This document shows positions 58,687 to 62,300 of a DNA stretch of 62,300 nt, in pieces. Position 1 is the stretch's first letter, and the number at the start of each line of letters is the position of its first letter. This stretch comes from Bacillota bacterium. Lineage in GTDB: Bacteria > Bacillota > Clostridia > Christensenellales > Aristaeellaceae. A program made the translations under genes and the position numbers. Under the pieces are notes generated by a model. The model was not told the DNA's origin, did no database searches, and worked only from the letters and a program-made list of their open reading frames with translations. The stretch is taken from assembly GCA_023460055.1 (NCBI GenBank), contig JAEWRJ010000004.1, forward strand, positions 1 through 62,300. Reading direction: 5' to 3'.

Positions 58687-59403
58687 ATGAAAACGGCATT
58701 GATTACAGGTGGCACGGGCGGAATCGGTGAAGGTTTGGTGCGCGCGTTCACGCTGAATGGCTGGCGTGCGGCCTTTGGCTTCCATCAAAACCGGGAGAAG
58801 GCCGCGCGCCTGGCGAAGACTGCCGGGGCGATTCCTTTCATGGCAGATCTGCGTGACGAAGCCCAGTGTATTCGTCTGTTCAGCGGAGCGCTTGCCCAGC
58901 TGGGGCATATAGATTGCCTGATCCACTGCGCGGGCATTGACTGGCAGGGCCTGATCAGCGATATGCCGGCCGGTGAGTGGGACAGCCTGATGGCGCTCAA
59001 CCTTCGCGGCGCATTTATTCTGTCGCGCGAAGCCGTCAGGCATATGCGTCCCTTGGGCGGCGGCAGCATCCTCCTGATCAGCTCCATCCAGGCTGCAGGC
59101 GGTGCCAGCTGCGAAAGCGCCTATGCCGCCAGCAAGGCGGGTTTGATCGGTCTGTGCAAATCCCTCGCGCGCGAATGGGGCCCCTGCGGGATCCGAGTCA
59201 ATTGCCTGTCCCCCGGCGTGATCGACGCGGGCATGATGGATACCTTCAGCCCCGAAGATAAGGAGGCCCTGCGCCGGGATACCCCCTTGCAGCGCCTGGG
59301 CAGGCTCGAGGATGTCGCGGAGGCCGCGCTGTTTTTATCAAGCGAGAAAGCCGGCTTTATTACCGGGCAGGTCCTGGGCGTGGACGGAGGTTTGGTTTTG
59401 TAA
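58687..59403 (+). CDS. Short-chain dehydrogenase/reductase (FabG-like)
   Basis: About 238 residues from MKTALITGGTGGIGEGLVRA, the Rossmann glycine motif. Other motifs are DLRDEAQCIRLF near residue 58, HCAGIDWQG near 80, the catalytic serine in LISSIQAAGG near 135, and SAYAASKAGLIGLCKSLA (YxxxK) near 148; the ending GQVLGVDGGLVL is typical. It is close to 3-oxoacyl-ACP reductases, but no fatty-acid genes are adjacent, so the substrate is open. It has its own promoter. Confidence 0.88.
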   Translation: MKTALITGGTGGIGEGLVRAFTLNGWRAAFGFHQNREKAARLAKTAGAIPFMADLRDEAQCIRLFSGALAQLGHIDCLIHCAGIDWQGLISDMPAGEWDSLMALNLRGAFILSREAVRHMRPLGGGSILLISSIQAAGGASCESAYAASKAGLIGLCKSLAREWGPCGIRVNCLSPGVIDAGMMDTFSPEDKEALRRDTPLQRLGRLEDVAEAALFLSSEKAGFITGQVLGVDGGLVL

Positions 59404-59430
59404 GGCTGCCGCGGATATGCCGCGGCAGCC
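59404..59430. terminator. Strong hairpin between convergent SDR and binding-protein genes
   Basis: Perfect 11-bp GC-rich stem (GGCTGCCGCGG/CCGCGGCAGCC) with a 5-nt loop, starting right after the SDR stop. It lacks a long T tract, so termination may be partial; 3' end protection is an alternative. Confidence 0.6.
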
Positions 59431-59474
59431 AGGAGCCAGAGCTGCAATTGTCAGCGTCTTATCGTCTTCACCAC

Positions 59475-60437
59475 TCACTTGCCAAGATAGTAGAAACCTT
59501 CATCAGGCAGCTGTCCGCCCACTGAGGCCGGGTTCGCCGCAAAGAGGATCTCAAACAGGGGGCTTAACTGGGAACGCATCTCATCCCCCGCGACATAGAC
59601 AATATTGCACAGCGGGATCGCGTTTTCAGCGATCTTCTCATTGGGCAGGATGCCCGCCGCCACAATATCGGCAGCCGCCAGCGCCGGATAGTGATTGACA
59701 TACTCAACGGAAGCTGAATACTTGGACAGGAAGGCCTGCAGATCCTCGGGACGCTCATCGGCAAACCCTGCGCGCACCACCAGGCAGCCCATGGACAGCA
59801 CAGCCTCGGGTTTTCCATCCTTCTCCGCCGCTTTTTTGAACTCCTCCGTCAAGTCAAGCGCTACGCGATAGCCTGGGTCCTTCATGAGCAGGGCTGTCAC
59901 CATCGGCTGAGGCAGCAAGACAATATCGGCCAAGCCGGAGGCCGCTAGGGCGGATACCTCATTGTGCTCTCCCTTATAATTGAGATTTGCCTCCACCCCG
60001 TTCACGCTCAGGATATAATCCAGCGCGTACTCCGGTACAGCGGCCTGTCCGGACAGTGTGATGGTTTTGCCGGCCAGATCGGCGACCTCCCGGATGCTGT
60101 CGCCTTTCTCCAGCACATAGAGCACGCCCAGGGTATTGATCGCGAGCATCCGGACGCGGCCCTGTGTCTTCTGATACAGCATGGCGGCCAGGTTGGTCGG
60201 CAGCGCCGCGATATCATAGCCGCCTGCCGCGATGATGCCCACCAGTTCCTCAGGCGCCGCGGCCAGGCTGTATTCATAGGCAGGGTCATCCTCCGCGATC
60301 AGCGGAGCCAGGCTCATGCCGGTCGGGCCCACCAGGCCGTAGACCCGCACAGGAGCAGCCCGCTCTAAAAGCACAGAATTCATCGGCAGCATCACCGTGA
60401 TCAACGCTAAAACGCAAAGCAAGGCCAGCTTTTTCAT
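59475..60437 (-). CDS. ABC-type substrate-binding protein (NMT1/ThiY/SsuA-like), orphan
   Basis: A 320-residue type-2 periplasmic-binding protein. It has an N-terminal hydrophobic segment but no cysteine at a lipobox position after it (only C8 inside the core). The ligand-binding lobes have VRVYGLVGPTGMSLAPL near residue 30, GGYDIAALPTNLAAMLYQ near 72, LAGKTITLSGQAAVPEYALD near 122 and DIVLLPQPMVTALL near 170. Similar proteins bind pyrimidine, sulfonate or nitrate-type ligands for importers. No permease or ATPase gene is adjacent. Its ATG overlaps the deoC stop by 1 bp (TGATG), so it is translated with deoC. Confidence 0.83.
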   Translation of the reverse strand: MKKLALLCVLALITVMLPMNSVLLERAAPVRVYGLVGPTGMSLAPLIAEDDPAYEYSLAAAPEELVGIIAAGGYDIAALPTNLAAMLYQKTQGRVRMLAINTLGVLYVLEKGDSIREVADLAGKTITLSGQAAVPEYALDYILSVNGVEANLNYKGEHNEVSALAASGLADIVLLPQPMVTALLMKDPGYRVALDLTEEFKKAAEKDGKPEAVLSMGCLVVRAGFADERPEDLQAFLSKYSASVEYVNHYPALAAADIVAAGILPNEKIAENAIPLCNIVYVAGDEMRSQLSPLFEILFAANPASVGGQLPDEGFYYLGK

Positions 60438-61111
60438 CAGTAGTTTCCTCCATCATCTGCCTTATTCCGGCCCTCAAACGCTGAAATGGCACCGCTGGCG
60501 CCGATGCGGTCCACACCGGCCTCAAGATAGGCCAGGATATCTTCCGCCGTACGGATGCCGCCGGAAGCCTTCACCCGGACACCGGGACCAATGTTCGCTT
60601 TAAGCAGCTCAATATCCTTCATTGTCGCCCCGCCCGTTCCAAAACCGGTTGAAGTTTTAATGAAATCCGCGCCGCCCTCAGTGACGCAGCGGCACAGGGC
60701 GATCTTCTCCTCATCCGTCAGGTAACAGGTCTCGATAATGACCTTCAGCACTTTATCCCCGGCTTCCTTTTTAAGCAAACGGATCTCATCGGTCACCCGG
60801 TCAAACTCCCCCGCCTTCACATTGCCCAGGTTGACCACCATATCGATCTCCCCGGCACCCTCCGCGATGGCCTGCCGGGCCTCGGCCGCTTTCACATCCG
60901 AGGGGTTATAGCCCAAAGGGAATCCGATCACCGTGCAGACATTGAGCGCCGGATAGGCTTCCTTGGCCCGCTTGACAAAACAGGGCGGAATGCATACGCT
61001 GGCCATGCCGAAGCGCAGCCCTTCTTCGCAGATCACCCTGATCTGCTCCCAGGTTGCTGTCGGCTTCAATAAGGTATGATCCACATGCGAAAATACCGTT
61101 TTCATATCCAT
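60437..61111 (-). CDS. deoC: Deoxyribose-phosphate aldolase
   Basis: A 224-residue class I aldolase cleaving 2-deoxyribose-5-phosphate to glyceraldehyde-3-phosphate and acetaldehyde. Motifs are HVDHTLLKPTATWEQI near residue 8, VCTVIGFPLGYN near 58, the Schiff-base lysine in DFIKTSTGFGTGGAT near 150, and VKASGGIRTAEDILAYLEAG near 178. Length is normal. It lacks the usual deoxynucleoside partners (deoB, pdp, cdd) here and instead leads into a binding-protein gene. Confidence 0.95.
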   Translation of the reverse strand: MDMKTVFSHVDHTLLKPTATWEQIRVICEEGLRFGMASVCIPPCFVKRAKEAYPALNVCTVIGFPLGYNPSDVKAAEARQAIAEGAGEIDMVVNLGNVKAGEFDRVTDEIRLLKKEAGDKVLKVIIETCYLTDEEKIALCRCVTEGGADFIKTSTGFGTGGATMKDIELLKANIGPGVRVKASGGIRTAEDILAYLEAGVDRIGASGAISAFEGRNKADDGGNY

Positions 61112-61168
61112 AACCGTACCTCCAAATCATTCCATGGTTCATGCCTATCGTAGCACGCCGGGGCCTTG

Positions 61169-61197
61169 TTGTCATCCGTTTGGCGCTATGGTATGAT
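61169..61197 (+). promoter_or_regulatory. Promoter of the FNT-like gene
   Basis: TTGTCA (61169-61174), 17 bp, then an extended -10 TGGTATGAT (TATGAT at 61192-61197), 47 bp before the ATG. Confidence 0.65.
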
Positions 61198-61244
61198 GAT
61201 TTCATCAACCGAATGCCTGATCACCAAGAAGGGAAAGCCGATTC

Positions 61245-61865
61245 ATGTCTTTCTTCCTCCACAGCGCCGCGGCGGGCATATCCATAGCCCTGGGCGGCTA
61301 TGCCTATCTGTCCGTTGAAAGCCGCTACCTCGGCGCGTTCTTATTCAGCTTCGGCCTATATGCCGTGTGCCAGTATCAGATCCCTCTGTTCACGGGCCGC
61401 ATTGCCTACCTTGGGCGCCCGGGCGGCTACAGGCCAGGCAAGCTCTTGCTCATGCTGCTGTATAATTTTATCGGGGCCGCGGCTGTCGGCCTGCTGTTCC
61501 TCCCCATGTCCGGCGGGATGGACATCCTGAGCGTCGCGCACAAGAAGCTCATCCAGCTGCCGCATGAGAGCTTCATCCGCGGCCTGTTCTGCGGCATGAT
61601 CGTCTTCATCGGGGTGGATATATGCCGCCGCTATGATGATCCCCTGGGCCGTTACCTTGGCGTTCTGCTGGGTGTGCCGGCTTTCATACTGGCCGGTTTT
61701 GAGCATTGCGTGGCCGACATCTTCTACCTGGCCGCCGCCTGGAAGCATGGCCTGGGTTTTGACGCGAGCCAGCTCCTGTTCCTTTTGATGGTGATCCTGG
61801 GCAACAGCGCCGGAGCGCTGATCATGAATGCCCTGGTCCCCCAGCCCACGCCAAAGACAACATAA
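61245..61865 (+). CDS. Formate/nitrite transporter-like membrane protein
   Basis: A 206-residue protein with about six hydrophobic helices. LAGFEHCVADIFYLAAAW near residue 148 matches the family segment usually written GFEHSVANM, and VILGNSAGALIMNAL near 186 matches the GN-x-x-GG/A helix. It is shorter than typical FNT proteins (250-280) and the N-terminal helices are abbreviated, so this is a divergent member. These pentameric channels pass small monovalent anions such as formate, nitrite or hydrosulfide; the substrate here is open. It is followed 14 bp later by a small soluble gene. Confidence 0.75.
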   Translation: MSFFLHSAAAGISIALGGYAYLSVESRYLGAFLFSFGLYAVCQYQIPLFTGRIAYLGRPGGYRPGKLLLMLLYNFIGAAAVGLLFLPMSGGMDILSVAHKKLIQLPHESFIRGLFCGMIVFIGVDICRRYDDPLGRYLGVLLGVPAFILAGFEHCVADIFYLAAAWKHGLGFDASQLLFLLMVILGNSAGALIMNALVPQPTPKTT

Positions 61866-61879
61866 AGAGGAGGATCATG

Positions 61880-62242
61880 ATGCCGTATTGTGAAAAATGC
61901 AGAACCATCGTCGATGACAGCTGCCCAGTACACAAGCAAAAGCACCTGCGGGAACCTGAACCCAACGACCCGGTACTGATCGCGGAGCTTAGCGGTATCA
62001 CGGCCGCGATGCTGGAAGGCGTGCTGCTGGATGAAAAGCTGCCCTTTCTCAAGGAAGGCAGATTGGGCGCCGGCATGAGCGTTTGGATCGGCAGCATGAT
62101 GGAGATCTACAGTTTCTATGTACCCTACGCTCTGCGCGAACAGGCACAGGGACTGTACGCGCTGGTTTGCGAAACCCCTGCGCAGACCGGGGGCGAAGAT
62201 GAAGAAGAAGCGCCCCTGCAGGATGAAGACAGCGAAAACTGA
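61880..62242 (+). CDS. Small zinc-finger/DUF2007-like protein
   Basis: About 120 residues from MPYCEKCRTIVDD; the second of two adjacent ATGs is better spaced from AGAGGAGG. The N terminus has CEKC and CPVH, a possible zinc site. The middle, LIAELSGITAAMLEGVLLDE then LPFLKEGRLGAGMSVWIGSM, resembles the putative signal-transducing DUF2007 fold. The C terminus is very acidic. Function is unknown. It is probably co-transcribed with the FNT-like gene. Confidence 0.7.
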   Translation: MPYCEKCRTIVDDSCPVHKQKHLREPEPNDPVLIAELSGITAAMLEGVLLDEKLPFLKEGRLGAGMSVWIGSMMEIYSFYVPYALREQAQGLYALVCETPAQTGGEDEEEAPLQDEDSEN

Positions 62243-62258
62243 CCTTATATGAGATGCG

Positions 62259-62299
62259 CGCCCGGCCGGCAGAATCCCAGCCCGCCGGGCGTGGTTTAT
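62259..62299 (+). terminator. Terminator at the right edge
   Basis: CGCCCGGC and GCCGGGCG arms around a 17-nt loop are followed by a T-rich end (TGGTTTATT). It closes the FNT-like/DUF2007-like unit. Confidence 0.65.
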
Positions 62300-62300
62300 T

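Noticed and set aside
1..62300. Prophage, insertion sequence or integrated element
   Set aside because: I found no transposase, integrase, phage structural gene or flanking direct repeat; the gene content is core housekeeping throughout.

Overview
This 62.3 kb window reads like a chromosome segment of an anaerobic, moderately GC-rich member of the Bacillota (class Clostridia or a close relative). The evidence is the Firmicutes-type gmk-rpoZ-coaBC-priA-def-fmt-rsmB-rlmN-prpC-prkC-rsgA-rpe cluster, a threonyl T-box leader, a PASTA-domain Ser/Thr kinase, rubrerythrin and ferritin, a ferredoxin-fused EtfA, and TTG/GTG starts behind strong purine-rich ribosome binding sites. I see no rRNA, tRNA, CRISPR array, insertion sequence or prophage. 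Nearly all coding capacity lies on the minus strand in a few long, tightly overlapping operons.

Layout. (1) 251-11283, minus: a ten-gene operon made of a serine beta-lactamase-fold hydrolase, a complete oligopeptide ABC transporter (oppA-B-C-D-F order), AnmK (anhydro-MurNAc kinase), EtfB, ferredoxin-EtfA and a GlcD/LctD-type FAD lactate dehydrogenase, closed by a bidirectional terminator. (2) 11.4-17.1 kb: ferritin, a class A penicillin-binding protein, and a large CARDB-like membrane protein with a TTG start. (3) 17.2-32.2 kb, minus: the translation/housekeeping operon yicC to rsmA; its RsmB carries a roughly 425-residue N-terminal extension with nine 34-residue tandem repeats. (4) 32.4-35.2 kb: an ArsR-type regulator, then the T-box leader and thrS. 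(5) 35.2-45.4 kb, minus: a nine-gene operon (DUF624-like membrane protein, methyltransferase, hslO, HEAT-like protein, zinc-ribbon membrane protein, ftsH, a frameshifted phosphoesterase, a ParB-like/BMP fusion, a hotdog thioesterase). (6) 45.5-54.7 kb, minus: GNAT, alpha/beta hydrolase, murF, ddl, murC, lepA and a second zinc-ribbon membrane protein. (7) 54.7-55.3 kb: a gene-poor patch with a short repeat family. (8) 55.3-62.3 kb: cysK and an Rrf2/CymR-like repressor, a 40-residue membrane peptide, a rubrerythrin interrupted by an in-frame stop, birA, an SDR, an orphan substrate-binding protein with deoC, a formate/nitrite-transporter-like protein and a small DUF2007-like protein.

How the genes work together. 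The most interesting inference concerns region 1. Peptide import and amide or peptide hydrolysis would supply cell-wall fragments. AnmK converts anhydro-MurNAc to MurNAc-6-phosphate. The MurQ etherase, not seen here, would then release D-lactate. The last three genes encode an electron-confurcating lactate dehydrogenase/Etf complex able to oxidise that lactate. Regions 2, 3 and 6 also concern the envelope: peptidoglycan synthesis (PBP1A, MurC, MurF, Ddl) and wall sensing (PASTA kinase/phosphatase). Other points worth checking are the membrane-fused MurF, two zinc-ribbon membrane proteins of identical length, two substrate-binding proteins without a lipobox, and two genes apparently broken by single mutations (or sequencing errors).
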